DNA of 64,000 nt, taken from Planctomycetota bacterium (GTDB lineage Bacteria > Planctomycetota > UBA8742 > UBA2392). Below, one piece after another: positions 25,801-34,032 of the stretch. Location: assembly GCA_015075515.1 (NCBI GenBank), contig JABTUE010000002.1:124001-188000 (forward strand), given 5' to 3'. Numbering within the stretch: position 1 is the first letter of the stretch; every line of letters begins with the position of its first letter. A model generated the notes under the pieces. That model saw only the letters and a list, made by a program, of their open reading frames with translations. It searched no databases and had not been told where the DNA came from. The position numbers were made by a program, and so were the translations under genes.

Positions 25801-26821
25801 TGAACAGGCAAAAACCGTCGCCGATTCCGCCAAGCAGCAGTACGACGCCGCCGAATCCCGCGCCGCCGCCGCGCTCAAGACCGTGGACGAAGCCAAAGCG
25901 AAATCCGCCGCCGCCGAACAGACCCGCGCCGAACGCGCCAAGGCGCGCCAGGCCGCCGAGGCCGACCAGGCCCGCGCCGACAAGGCCAAAACCGACACCG
26001 CCGCCGCCCTGGAGGCCATGAAGAAGGCCAAACTTGAACGCGAGCAACTGGACGCGCGCCGCAAGACCGCCGACGAAACTCTGGCCGGGGCTCGCGGGGC
26101 TCTGGCCGCGCGCGAAGCCGAAATTGCGGCGCTGGATGCCGACGCCGAACCCCGCCGCGCCAAGCTGGCCGAAGAACGCGCGCTGGTTGACGCCGGCAAC
26201 GCCGCCGCAGAAAGCATCAAGGAATTGAGGCGCCGGCGCGACCAGCACCAGGCCATGAGTGACGAACTTGACCTGCGCGCCAAAGACCTCGCCCGTCTGA
26301 CCACCGAACGCGACGGCGTGGCCGGCAGCAACTACGTCAAGAACTACGAGCGCACCCGCGACGAGTTCCGTCAGTTTTCAGCCCGCGTGGACGCACTGGA
26401 GTTCTTGCGCGGCCGGGCACTGCTGGAAGACCAGAGTTTCGCCCTGGCCCAGAAAGCCGCCCAGGATCGTTACCACGAAGCCGCCCAGAAGGTCAGCGCC
26501 CAGGCCGTGGCCCTGCTGGACCAGGCGTGCGGCCCCTACACGGGTTTTGCCCTGGCCGACAACGAGGCCGACGCCCGGACGGTCAAGGCCAGGCTGATGG
26601 ACGCGCTGTGGCGCCTTTACTATGACCCGCTGCCGGAAGCTGCGGACGGCCAGACGCCGCTGTGTTACCATGTGGCGGTGCAGTCGGGCGCCGGCCAGGA
26701 CGCCCTCAAGGCGATTGATGATCGCTGGAAGCTGGCCCTGGCGCAGGTTTTTGATCGGCCACGCTACGAGGCCGCAGCGGCCCTCAAGCCCGCCGGTCTG
26801 GTCGCACCGGGCGGGAACTGA
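22883..26821 (+). CDS. Sigma-like / HTH / anti-sigma-like / FecR / coiled-coil fusion membrane protein
   Basis: A 1312-residue protein with an unusual chain of modules. Residues 20-90 resemble sigma region 2 (helical, '[16 protein letters not shown]'); 105-150 look like an excisionase-type HTH ('[20 protein letters not shown]', 'EGRLRAV'); 158-205 resemble sigma region 4 ('[20 protein letters not shown]'). Then 220-265 has the anti-sigma pattern '[18 protein letters not shown]', a membrane segment spans 294-313, and 322-403 match a FecR domain ('HEGSVSVDD', '[14 protein letters not shown]', '[12 protein letters not shown]'). Beyond 600 the chain is long coiled coil, very Ala/Glu/Arg/Lys-rich from about 740 to 1215, ending in a small globular domain. 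DNA-binding parts would be cytoplasmic and FecR plus coiled coil periplasmic. Coupled to ftsY by ATGA. Confidence 0.75.
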   Translation: MTGAAQEIRHMLAGKPGGVNLFLNRWGKLLVDYATALIPDRSDPFAGLVEDLLVDAISQARVIARAASDDQVRDYVIESAIRTTRARYREVLDARNAPEKATNSYTVEEILARTSMTAEDITRGVSEGRLRAVRADNTMRIKGGDVPGLGDRANALAYHVSAAERELLCLHYRLGWTPEHISRISGAAPAHVENLIQTAAMRIGEAAARKRTTGPDPNDAQMRRYLEGRLSSDETSRFEQRVVRDKAAQQRLEELRTERDLIRDLFDAPPFDLSRVAVHVRERNPHQPVAVPPAAALWVQVVGVAALLLLLQRVGAYLPPPDVRLVAHEGSVSVDDRVAPSALPGGRVVVGQAVQTGPGAQATLNLDGASRVQLAQNTRLRLEPPRAKARQVLSLERGELWGRFVSSGHAYVLAAAGLEIHGDSPADFDLAVGEHARAVLPDNLRQEQAAALVAVFAKGGSLAASRAFDVWAGYRVGEAGAGVQAQDMPLTLDHVPLDDPGVLLRALLALPDGETARLTVRRGTAQVVLPLRRETPQAALVLRVFRGTLALHAPGAQPEPLNRGQWALVAPGMPPLIGQRGTEDYQLLRMDASERFKDRLHWLNVESFPLRAENSLLGLDRRLRDFAAGLERLRATEVQRDGAAEIARFEEIMRGTIAAARARLEAGKGQPRDGVTGQLSDEELVRAENEILGTISHWKRQATTGTWPTLGSAAKTLHGRIQRDRDEMAAREADMTQALLLLDRIAALDEAIAAQQAAMEKLRQSDLFDADGSRRKELDAEITRHQNTVKAGNEARSRIELITLRLNELDQKLDDLRRKLPALRGDVAAAELALADIDKQLAANPYTAAALARLEKEAADAVADAAAAADAVRARTREQSDADSAAAIARTALTNAEKDATAPVTARDRAQDVLTDAVADRTAAAAEVNAAKAEVERLNAELAALAPDDPGRAQLEADLAAARKTLEDAEKLLEQAKTVADSAKQQYDAAESRAAAALKTVDEAKAKSAAAEQTRAERAKARQAAEADQARADKAKTDTAAALEAMKKAKLEREQLDARRKTADETLAGARGALAAREAEIAALDADAEPRRAKLAEERALVDAGNAAAESIKELRRRRDQHQAMSDELDLRAKDLARLTTERDGVAGSNYVKNYERTRDEFRQFSARVDALEFLRGRALLEDQSFALAQKAAQDRYHEAAQKVSAQAVALLDQACGPYTGFALADNEADARTVKARLMDALWRLYYDPLPEAADGQTPLCYHVAVQSGAGQDALKAIDDRWKLALAQVFDRPRYEAAAALKPAGLVAPGGN

Positions 26822-26829
26822 GAACGCAA

Positions 26830-27225
26830 ATGGCCAAAGATCGCATTCTGTGCTGCAAGAAAAGCCAGGTGTGGCTGCCCGACGAGTTTCTGACCACGAT
26901 CGTCGGCAACTGCGATCGCGGCAAGTTTCGCATCACCCGCCCGTTCACGTTTCCGTGCATGTTGATGCCCAACGGCAACCTGTACATTGAAGAACAGCAG
27001 GGTGTGGAAATTCCCAGCAACGAGTTCGACCTGTCGCACATCCGGTGCGGCACCTGCAAGGGCGAGGTCGAGATCCGCGAAATAGACATCCGCGAAATTC
27101 TGGACAAGCTGCGCCAGCGCGAAATCAGCATGAAAGAGAAGCTGCGCGGCTCGCAAAAACTGGACAAGTCAGGCCAGGGCAGCGACAAGCCGGGCCCCGG
27201 CCCCAAGACGGGCAAGAAGCCATGA
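26830..27225 (+). CDS. Hypothetical Cys-containing protein, 131 residues
   Basis: A soluble protein starting eight bases after the fusion gene. Cysteines at 8, 9, 28, 43, 73 and 76, with CGTC at 73-76, suggest a metal site or a redox pair. The N-terminal 80 residues are beta-type ('KSQVWLPDEFLTTIVGN', 'MPNGNLYIEEQQGVE'), followed by a charged helix (81-112) and a flexible Lys/Gly/Pro tail. No family recognised. Its TGA overlaps the ATG of the next gene (ATGA). The tight packing marks it as an obligate operon partner of the fusion protein. Confidence 0.7.
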   Translation: MAKDRILCCKKSQVWLPDEFLTTIVGNCDRGKFRITRPFTFPCMLMPNGNLYIEEQQGVEIPSNEFDLSHIRCGTCKGEVEIREIDIREILDKLRQREISMKEKLRGSQKLDKSGQGSDKPGPGPKTGKKP

Positions 27226-27824
27226 ACAACCTGCGTCTGCTGACAGGCGGTCTGGTGTTGATTGTGCTGGCGCTGGCCGGCGGCACCGGGTTTCTGATCT
27301 ACGACCGCATCCAGAACGAAGTGGCCGCCCCGGAAAAAGTCACCAAGCAGGAAGTCGAAACGATCAAGACGGACGTCAACACCCTCAAGGACAGCGACAA
27401 GGTTCAAAGCGCCAAGATTGCCGTGCTCGAAGGAGAGGTAATCGAGGTCAAGCAGCGCATGACCAACGCCGAAGGCCGCCTGGAGTTGCAGGACAAACTG
27501 ATCAAGGAACTCGAAAAGAAGGCCGACGCCAACGCGGAAGACATCCGGGCCGAGCGCGCCAAACGCGAACAGATGGCCGCCGAGATTGAGAAAGACCGCA
27601 AGCGTCTGGAACAGGTCGAGAAAGACCTGGCCGCGGCTGCCAAAGAACGCGCCGAAATCCGCAAGCAACTGGCCGCCCAGGGCGAAAAAATCGAAGCCCA
27701 GGAAAAGCGCCTGTCCGAACTCGAAAAGAAGGGCGATGCCCGCGACGAAGAAATCGCCCGCCTTCGCGCCGACATCGAAGAACTCAAGCGCATCCTCGGC
27801 GCCAAGCCCGAACCCGGCAATTAA
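27222..27824 (+). CDS. Single-pass membrane protein with periplasmic coiled coil, 200 residues
   Basis: After a short N-terminus comes one membrane segment ('LLTGGLVLIVLALAGGTGFLIY', cut here: about residues 6-26), then an almost uninterrupted charged coiled coil (about 40-198; 'LEGEVIEVKQRMTNAEGRLE', 'ELKRIL' near the end). No lipobox or catalytic motif. The gene starts inside the stop of the Cys-protein gene, so it is translationally coupled. The fusion protein upstream also carries a long coiled coil outside the membrane, so direct coiled-coil pairing between the two is a reasonable inference. Confidence 0.75.
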   Translation: MNNLRLLTGGLVLIVLALAGGTGFLIYDRIQNEVAAPEKVTKQEVETIKTDVNTLKDSDKVQSAKIAVLEGEVIEVKQRMTNAEGRLELQDKLIKELEKKADANAEDIRAERAKREQMAAEIEKDRKRLEQVEKDLAAAAKERAEIRKQLAAQGEKIEAQEKRLSELEKKGDARDEEIARLRADIEELKRILGAKPEPGN

Positions 27825-27838
27825 TCCGGCCTTGCGGC

Positions 27839-28606
27839 TTACTGCTTGCGCCCCGTTACCCGCGCCACGAACGCCTCATAGTCCGCCGGCGTGTTGACCT
27901 CATGGCCCGCATAACGCGTTGGGAACACGGCGATCCGGTGGCCGTTTTCCAGCGCGCGCAGCTGTTCCAGACCCTCGGCCTGTTCCAGGGGCGTGGGCGC
28001 CATCGCCGCGTACTGCTGCAGAAACGCCGATTGGTAGGCGTACAAACCCACATGCTTCCAGTAGCGCGGCCGGCCGTCGGCGCGGGTGCCGTCGGGCGCG
28101 GCCTTTGGCTCGTCGCGATAGTACGGAATCGGGCTGCGGCTGAAGTACAGGGCGTACCCCTGGCAATCCAGGGCCACTTTCACAAACCCCGGCTCACTCA
28201 ACGCCACACCCGCAGGCCAGGGCACGGCCACCGTGCCCATCACCGGTCTGATCCGCAGCATGCCCTCTATCAGCGCCTGCAACGGCTCTTTGGCCATTTC
28301 CGGCTCGTCACCCTGCACGTTCACCACCACATCAAAGCCGGGAAAGTGTCGCGCGGCCTCGGCCACACGGTCGGTGCCGCTTTGGCAGGCCGGGCTGGTC
28401 ATCACGGCCTCGCCGCCGAATGATTTCACAGCGTTCAGCACCTCTTCGGCATCAGTTGCGACCACCAATTTGCCGATGGCCTTGCAGGCACTGGCCCCTT
28501 CCCAGACGTGCTGGATCAGGGGTTTGCCGGTCTTGTTGAGCAGAACCTTGCGCGGCAGGCGCGTCGAGGCCAGCCGCGCGGGGATAATGGCAAGAACCTT
28601 GTTCAT
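27839..28606 (-). CDS. kdsB: 3-deoxy-manno-octulosonate cytidylyltransferase
   Basis: Activates Kdo with CTP to CMP-Kdo for the lipopolysaccharide inner core. The 255-residue protein has the family opening 'AIIPARLASTRLPRKVL', then 'VVATDAEEVL', 'SGTDRVAEAAR', and 'VVNVQGDEPEM' with the metal-binding Asp, plus 'KHVGLYAYQSAFLQQY'. It shows the organism makes Kdo-type LPS. It converges with the coiled-coil gene at 27222. The start has no Shine-Dalgarno; on the minus strand TAAAGT lies exactly six bases before ATG 28606, suggesting a leaderless transcript. Confidence 0.95.
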   Translation of the reverse strand: MNKVLAIIPARLASTRLPRKVLLNKTGKPLIQHVWEGASACKAIGKLVVATDAEEVLNAVKSFGGEAVMTSPACQSGTDRVAEAARHFPGFDVVVNVQGDEPEMAKEPLQALIEGMLRIRPVMGTVAVPWPAGVALSEPGFVKVALDCQGYALYFSRSPIPYYRDEPKAAPDGTRADGRPRYWKHVGLYAYQSAFLQQYAAMAPTPLEQAEGLEQLRALENGHRIAVFPTRYAGHEVNTPADYEAFVARVTGRKQ

Positions 28607-28643
28607 GGCTGCACTTTAGCGCGCGGCCGCACGGAGCAAAACC

Positions 28644-29318
28644 ATGGCGTTGCTTGAGGCGATACCTTACGTGGCGTTTGCGGGGGCGGGTCTGCTGGTG
28701 GCCTTTGTCGGCGGCGAGTTCGCCCTCAAAAAGTGGAAGGCCCGCGGTGTCAAAAAGGCTGCTCCTGCGATACCGGAGGAATCCGGCCGAGGGCTGGTCA
28801 GCAAGCCGGTGCCGCTGAGCACAAAGTTGCCTGCGGCCGTGCCAAGTCAACGGGTGCCGGCAGCAGCAGAAAGTGAACGCGCGCCGGTGGCCAGCGAGCG
28901 CGCCGTGGTGGTTGATACTCCGGTCGCTCAGGACAGCGGAAGCAACGCGCCGGTTGAGGTGTTCGATGAGTCCGAGAGTGTACGAATCTCGGAAGTTGCT
29001 ATGCTGGATGTCTCAGGGAACGGTTCCGCCCGTATCCCCGAGCTGTCGCCCGAATCCGGGCGGCGCATGGTGGTGAACCTGGCCGCGCAAACGCCGGACG
29101 AGCCCGAACAGGCACCCGGTTTTGTGCCCGGTGCCGACACCGAGCGCTGCCCCGCGGTGGGCACGGCGCAGGTTCTGGCGGCAGCCAGGGCGTCACAGGA
29201 AGACGCCGACGCGGCGGAAGTTGTCTGCACCGACGTAATCGCGGCCCGGCGTGACCCCTCGGTGCGGGTGTTTGACGCGGTGGTCGCGCCCAGCGAGCGC
29301 AAGACCAGCGCCGCATGA
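28644..29318 (+). CDS. Membrane-anchored hypothetical protein, 224 residues
   Basis: One N-terminal hydrophobic segment (about residues 7-26) is followed by a basic patch (KKWKARGVKKA) and a long, low-complexity Ala/Val/Pro/Glu-rich region with no clear fold, probably disordered. Under the positive-inside rule the tail would be cytoplasmic. GGAG precedes the ATG. It is divergent from kdsB and 30 bases ahead of the GGDEF gene on the same strand, so it may be expressed with it. No family recognised. Confidence 0.6.
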   Translation: MALLEAIPYVAFAGAGLLVAFVGGEFALKKWKARGVKKAAPAIPEESGRGLVSKPVPLSTKLPAAVPSQRVPAAAESERAPVASERAVVVDTPVAQDSGSNAPVEVFDESESVRISEVAMLDVSGNGSARIPELSPESGRRMVVNLAAQTPDEPEQAPGFVPGADTERCPAVGTAQVLAAARASQEDADAAEVVCTDVIAARRDPSVRVFDAVVAPSERKTSAA

Positions 29319-29348
29319 GCCGGGCGGGGCGCAAGGCTGAAACGGCAT

Positions 29349-30845
29349 ATGGAACAACCGACCGCCACAGTTCAGCCCAGCCTTCTGCACGCGCACTTCG
29401 ACCATTCCGTGGATGGCCAGTACGTGCTGGACCCCGAGGCCGACGTATTCATCAAGGTAAACCCGGCCCTGTGCGAACTGCTTGGTTTCACGCGTGAACA
29501 ACTGGTCGAGGCCCAGCGCCCGGTCAGCACGCTCAGCATTGTCCACGAAGAAGACCGCGAGCTCGTGCGCGCCCAGCGCGCCGGGGCCCAGAACGCCGGC
29601 GACAGCGGCGTAATGCGCTTTCGCGCCGTGCGCAGTGACGGCGAAGTGCGGCATCTGGAAGTGCGGTTTTCGCTGATTTCGCACATGGGCCGCATCCTTC
29701 AGGTCGGCAGCGCACGCGATGTCAGCGAACAGGTCAAGCTTGAGCACAAGCTGCGCACGGAAAGCGACTTCAACCGCGAACTGACTCTGGCCGCCCAGCG
29801 CGCCGCCAAGGATGCCCAGCGCAAAAGCCTGGAAGTGCTTGAAGCCAACACCCGCGTGGGCGCGCTGGCCGAGGTGCTGCGCGCGATTCCGGTGCTGACC
29901 AAAAAGCTGCTGGAACTGGAACAGATCAACGACGTGTTCAAGGAAACCGCGCTGACCATGGTCAACGACGCGCAGTTTTCAAGCTGCACGATCCTGCTCA
30001 AGAACGAGTTTGACGAACTTGAGATCAAGTACGCCAACCCCTTCCGCATGACCCAGAAACTGCGGCCCGACGACAACCCGATGTACCAGAGCGTGCTGCG
30101 CGGCGTCACGCCCCTGGCCGTAGACCAGACCGGCACTCACGTGGCGCCGATTCGCGCCGGCGGGTCGGTGCGCGGCCTGCTGCAGGTCGGGCTGCCCAAG
30201 AACCTGCAACGTTTCTTTGCCACCCACAAACCGATCCAGGAATCCATCAAGGACCTGCTGATCACGATTGCCGACTTTCTGGGCGTCGTGATCGAAAACC
30301 ACGAGAACCTTGAACGGATCAAGCAACAGAGCCGCACCGACCGCCTGACCGGTCTGTACAACCGGCGCGTGTTTGACGAACAGCTTGTGGTCGAGTTCCG
30401 CCGCGCCCTGCGTTACGACCGTGACCTCAGCCTGATGATCCTTGACATTGACAACTTCAAGAAGATCAATGACACATGGCTGCACGAACAGGGCGACGAA
30501 GTGCTGCGCGCGGTGTCGGGACTGCTCAAGGTCAGTTTCCGCGACCTTGATACCGTGTGCCGTTACGGCGGCGAAGAAATGGTCGTGATCATGCCCGAAA
30601 CCGTGGGCGATGCCGCCCGCGCCAAGGGCGAACAGATCCGCCGCAAGATCAGCGAAATCGAAATCCCGCTGCTTCAGAACCCCGAACAGAAAATCAGCGT
30701 CACCGTCAGCATCGGCATTGCCTGCATGAACAAGGCCACGGTGATGGAAGACCAGCTTCTGCGCGCGGCCGACCGCGCGCTGTACTACTGCAAGCACAAC
30801 GGCAAAAACCAGGTGAAGCTGGCCGACGAACTGGACGACGCGTAG
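29349..30845 (+). CDS. PAS-GAF-GGDEF diguanylate cyclase
   Basis: A 498-residue cytoplasmic signalling protein. A PAS domain (about 12-128; 'VNPALCELLGFTREQLVEAQ') and its C-terminal cap lead into a helical linker, a GAF domain (about 175-320) and a GGDEF domain (about 330-490; 'DRLTGLYNRRVFDE'). The active-site loop reads YGGEEM (406-411), consistent with an active cyclase making c-di-GMP from two GTP. The inhibitory I-site RxxD is intact as RDLD (398-401), five residues before the GGEE, so product inhibition is expected. There is no membrane span. It could feed the PilZ-like protein of the cell-wall cluster. Confidence 0.9.
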   Translation: MEQPTATVQPSLLHAHFDHSVDGQYVLDPEADVFIKVNPALCELLGFTREQLVEAQRPVSTLSIVHEEDRELVRAQRAGAQNAGDSGVMRFRAVRSDGEVRHLEVRFSLISHMGRILQVGSARDVSEQVKLEHKLRTESDFNRELTLAAQRAAKDAQRKSLEVLEANTRVGALAEVLRAIPVLTKKLLELEQINDVFKETALTMVNDAQFSSCTILLKNEFDELEIKYANPFRMTQKLRPDDNPMYQSVLRGVTPLAVDQTGTHVAPIRAGGSVRGLLQVGLPKNLQRFFATHKPIQESIKDLLITIADFLGVVIENHENLERIKQQSRTDRLTGLYNRRVFDEQLVVEFRRALRYDRDLSLMILDIDNFKKINDTWLHEQGDEVLRAVSGLLKVSFRDLDTVCRYGGEEMVVIMPETVGDAARAKGEQIRRKISEIEIPLLQNPEQKISVTVSIGIACMNKATVMEDQLLRAADRALYYCKHNGKNQVKLADELDDA

Positions 30846-30880
30846 AAATTCGACCCGGCAGGTTGCGACCGGCCCTCTCC

Positions 30881-31648
30881 ATGCCAACTCTTGCCGCGTT
30901 TCTGAATCTGTTTCTGGGCGTGGCGCTGCTGATTCTGGCCACCTACGGCCTGCGCCGGCTCTGGATCCGCGCCGTACCGCCGAAACTGCTGGCGTACCTG
31001 ATCGCGCCGGGTGTTGCCGTGCACGAACTCAGCCATGCCGCGGCCTGCGTGCTGACCGGCGCCAGAGTGCACAGCATGGTTCTGTTCCGCAGCGACGGCA
31101 GCGGTGAGGTGCGCCACGGCCCGCCCAAAATCAAACACGTCGGCGACATGATCATCGCGCTGGCGCCGCTGGCCGGGTGCACACTGTGTCTTTGGCTGCT
31201 GGGTCTGCTGCTGCAAAGCCCGGTCAACCTTTACGCGGTGCGTGTCGAGGGTGTGCAGACCAGCCAGTTCGCGTTTCTGACCGACCTGGGCCGCCTGGTG
31301 TTCGAAGACCTGCGCCTGGCCCTGACCACAACATCTTTGACCAGTTGGCGCACCTGGGTGTTTCTTTACTTTGCCCTGTGCTTCACCATGGGCATGGCCC
31401 CGTCACGCCAGGACCTGAAAAACGGCGCCGTCGGCATCCTGGTGCTGTGTCTTGCCGCGATTGTGGCGCATCTGGTGGTAGACCGGCTGATCAACGCCAC
31501 AGGCGACGGCCCGGTGTTCGGTTTTGTCGCCAACGCCACCATCAAGCTGCACTACCCGTTTGCGGTGTGCGCGATTTCGGCTCTGCTGGCCGGGTTCATA
31601 CTGCTGGTGTCGGCGCCGTTTCGCGCCTCGCGCCCGCGCAAACGATAG
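30881..31648 (+). CDS. Polytopic membrane protein with HExxH motif (M50-like)
   Basis: A 255-residue integral membrane protein with about six hydrophobic segments. The second one contains HELSH (48-52) within 'GVAVHELSHAAACVLTGA', the zinc-ligand pattern of site-2/M50-type membrane metalloproteases and related DUF families. A clear LDG-type third ligand is not obvious, although 'HLVVDRLINATGDG' lies in a later segment. It may be an intramembrane protease or an inactive relative. ATG 30881, just after the GGDEF gene, is favoured over the overlapping upstream frame. It converges with nuoL. Confidence 0.6.
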   Translation: MPTLAAFLNLFLGVALLILATYGLRRLWIRAVPPKLLAYLIAPGVAVHELSHAAACVLTGARVHSMVLFRSDGSGEVRHGPPKIKHVGDMIIALAPLAGCTLCLWLLGLLLQSPVNLYAVRVEGVQTSQFAFLTDLGRLVFEDLRLALTTTSLTSWRTWVFLYFALCFTMGMAPSRQDLKNGAVGILVLCLAAIVAHLVVDRLINATGDGPVFGFVANATIKLHYPFAVCAISALLAGFILLVSAPFRASRPRKR

Positions 31649-31652
31649 ACGC

Positions 31653-33701
31653 TTACGGCCGGCGCTGGGCAATGACCAGAAAAACCGCGGTCAGCACGAT
31701 CGCGCCCACGGCAAAGGCGTACAGATAGTGACGCACAAAACCCGTCTGGATGCGCCGGCCCAGATCACTGCCGGCCTTGACCAGCGCGGCCGAGCCGCTG
31801 ACGCAGATCAGGTCAATGATCACCACATCCACGACCAGAAACAGCACTTCCGAAATCACCTTGAGCGGCCGCACAATCACAAGGTCGTACAGTTCGTCCA
31901 CGTAGTACTTGTTCAGCAGCATGCCGTACAGAAACGTGGGCCTGCCGTCGCGGATCGCCAGCGACTTGACCTTTTCAAGATTGCCGGCCTTGCTGTAGAC
32001 AGCAAACCCGAAGAACGACATCACCACCGCCACCACCGAACTGATGCCGATGTTCATCCATTCGGCGGCAATTGCGGCCTCGTCGTGACTGGTGGGAATA
32101 CGCAGCAGGCTGTCGGCGGGCATGGCAAGCTGGCCGTGCACCCAGATCGGAGCCAGCCAGCTCTCCAGGCTGTTGCTGTGGATGCCCAGCGTGTGGAACG
32201 CCGGCGGCAGCCACAGGAAACCCGCAAACAGCGCGAACACCGCCAGAATCACCAGCGGCACAGACATGCTGGCCGGCGATTCATCGGCGTGGGCATAGGC
32301 GGCCTCGTTGCCGCGCCAGTTGCCCAGAAACGTCAGACTGAACATGCGGAAGGTGTAAAACGCAGTGCACAGCGCGCCCGCCAGACCCATGCCGTACAGC
32401 ACCATGCCCAGCGAGTCGCCCCGGTGCATGGCGCTGAACAGAATCGCGTCCTTGCTGAAGAAACCGCTGGTCAGCGGTATGCCCGCCAGCGCCAGACAGC
32501 CGATGAACATGGTCCAGCAGGTCACGGGCATCTTTTTCTTCAGGCCGCCCATCTTCCAGATGTCCTGGCTGTCGGGGTTGCCGTGGCCCAGCGTGTGTTC
32601 CAGGCTGTGGATCACACTGCCCGAACCCAGAAACAGCAGGGCCTTGAAGAAGGCGTGCGTGAACACGTGAAACACCGCAAGCCCGAATTGTCCCAACCCC
32701 GCGGCCAGAAACATGAAGCCAAGCTGGCTGACGGTGCTGTAGGCCAGGACTTTCTTGATGTCACGCTGTACCAGCCCGATCGTGCCGGCAAACAGCGCGG
32801 TGGAAGCGCCGACAATCGCGATCACGGTCATGGCGTGTTCGGCGTGCACGTACACGAAGTTCATGCGCGCCAGCATGTAGATGCCGGCCGTCACCATGGT
32901 GGCGGCGTGGATCAGCGCGCTGACGGGCGTGGGACCGGCCATGGCGTCAGGCAGCCACACATACAGCGGAATCTGCGCGCTCTTGCCGCAGGCGCCCACA
33001 AACAGGCACAGACCGGCCCAGTTCAGCAGGCTGTGGTCAATGTTGCCCGCGGCGGCGGCGTGGCGCATGCTCATGAACAGGCCGTCGGGCCCGGCGTAGC
33101 TGAGCGTGCCGAAGTGCCAGAAGATAAGGAACATGCCGACCATGAACCCGAAGTCGCCCACGCGGTTCACAATGAAGGCCTTCATGCCGGCGTTGGTGTT
33201 CTTAAGGTCCTTGTACCAGAAGCCGATCAGCAGATAGCTGCACAGACCCACGCCTTCCCAGCCCAGAAACATGGTCAGCAGGCTGTCGCCCAGCACCAGC
33301 ATCAGCATGCTGAACACAAACAGGTTAAGGTAGGCAAAGTAGCGCCAGTGGCCCTCGTCGTGGCTCATGTACCCGATGCTGTACACATGAATCAGCGCGC
33401 CAATGCCGGTGATGATCAGCATGTACAGGCCGGAAAGCTCGTCCAGGTAGAGACCCAGGTTGATGTTCAGGCCGGCCGTCGCCATCCAGCCGATGCTCTG
33501 GGCGTGAATTTCGGCCTTTTGCAGCGGGCCGACAAACAGCCCCACGGCGATCAGAAACGCGCACGCCACCGAGCTGGCGGCAATCGCGCCCGAGGTCTGG
33601 GGCGCCAGGTTGCGGCCGAAAAAGCCGTTGATCAGAAACCCGACCAGCGGCAGCAGTGGCACCGCAAACAGCCAGAACTCAAGTGGCAGGTTCATGAACA
33701 T
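31653..33701 (-). CDS. nuoL: NADH-quinone oxidoreductase subunit L
   Basis: Large antiporter-like membrane subunit of respiratory complex I, distal part of the proton-pumping arm. The 682-residue length is usual. Visible features: about 15 hydrophobic segments, 'GWEGVGLCSYLLIGFWY' with the key Glu, 'PLYVWLPDAMAGPTPVSALI', 'HAATMVTAGIYML', and 'STVSQLGFMF'. Start at plus 33701 (MFMNLP) is chosen because AGGAA lies eight bases before it. It follows nuoK by four bases. No nuoM or nuoN comes after it; the next gene is convergent. Confidence 0.96.
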   Translation of the reverse strand: MFMNLPLEFWLFAVPLLPLVGFLINGFFGRNLAPQTSGAIAASSVACAFLIAVGLFVGPLQKAEIHAQSIGWMATAGLNINLGLYLDELSGLYMLIITGIGALIHVYSIGYMSHDEGHWRYFAYLNLFVFSMLMLVLGDSLLTMFLGWEGVGLCSYLLIGFWYKDLKNTNAGMKAFIVNRVGDFGFMVGMFLIFWHFGTLSYAGPDGLFMSMRHAAAAGNIDHSLLNWAGLCLFVGACGKSAQIPLYVWLPDAMAGPTPVSALIHAATMVTAGIYMLARMNFVYVHAEHAMTVIAIVGASTALFAGTIGLVQRDIKKVLAYSTVSQLGFMFLAAGLGQFGLAVFHVFTHAFFKALLFLGSGSVIHSLEHTLGHGNPDSQDIWKMGGLKKKMPVTCWTMFIGCLALAGIPLTSGFFSKDAILFSAMHRGDSLGMVLYGMGLAGALCTAFYTFRMFSLTFLGNWRGNEAAYAHADESPASMSVPLVILAVFALFAGFLWLPPAFHTLGIHSNSLESWLAPIWVHGQLAMPADSLLRIPTSHDEAAIAAEWMNIGISSVVAVVMSFFGFAVYSKAGNLEKVKSLAIRDGRPTFLYGMLLNKYYVDELYDLVIVRPLKVISEVLFLVVDVVIIDLICVSGSAALVKAGSDLGRRIQTGFVRHYLYAFAVGAIVLTAVFLVIAQRRP

Positions 33702-33705
33702 GGGG

Positions 33706-34032
33706 TCAGTTCCTGAGCTCCGCCGCGGAATCCGCGTCCGCCGTGTGTTTGCGCCGGAAGATCGCCACAATGATCGCCAGGCCGATGCCGACCTCGGCCG
33801 CGGCCACCGCCATCACCATCAGCGTGAAGAACTGGCCGCTGTGCGAACTGAACACATCCGCGCCGCGGCCCGCCCAGTGGCGCGAATAGGTCACCAGCGC
33901 GATGTTGACGGCGTTGAGCATCAACTCAAGGCACATCAGCATCAGAATCATGTTGCGGCGCGACAGCACGCCGTACAGACCCGCACTGAACAGCAGGGCC
34001 GCCAGAAACAGCACGGTCTTGGGCTCAAGCAT
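33706..34032 (-). CDS. nuoK: NADH-quinone oxidoreductase subunit K
   Basis: Small three-helix membrane subunit of complex I, 108 residues. It shows 'FSAGLYGVLSRRNMILMLMC', 'LELMLNAVNIALV' with the conserved membrane Glu, and 'VMAVAAAEVGIGLAIIVAIF' with the second conserved Glu, both needed for proton transfer. Its ATG shares bases with the nuoJ stop (TGATG), so the two are coupled. Confidence 0.96.
   Translation of the reverse strand: MLEPKTVLFLAALLFSAGLYGVLSRRNMILMLMCLELMLNAVNIALVTYSRHWAGRGADVFSSHSGQFFTLMVMAVAAAEVGIGLAIIVAIFRRKHTADADSAAELRN

Noticed and set aside
24152..26248. 698-codon open frame on the minus strand inside the fusion gene
   Set aside because: Gly/Val/Phe-rich shadow produced by the Ala/Glu/Arg codons of the coiled coil on the other strand.
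31524..33716. 730-codon open frame on the plus strand opposite nuoL
   Set aside because: nuoL is certain from its motifs; the antisense frame encodes a His/Gln-rich sequence typical of GC-rich shadows.
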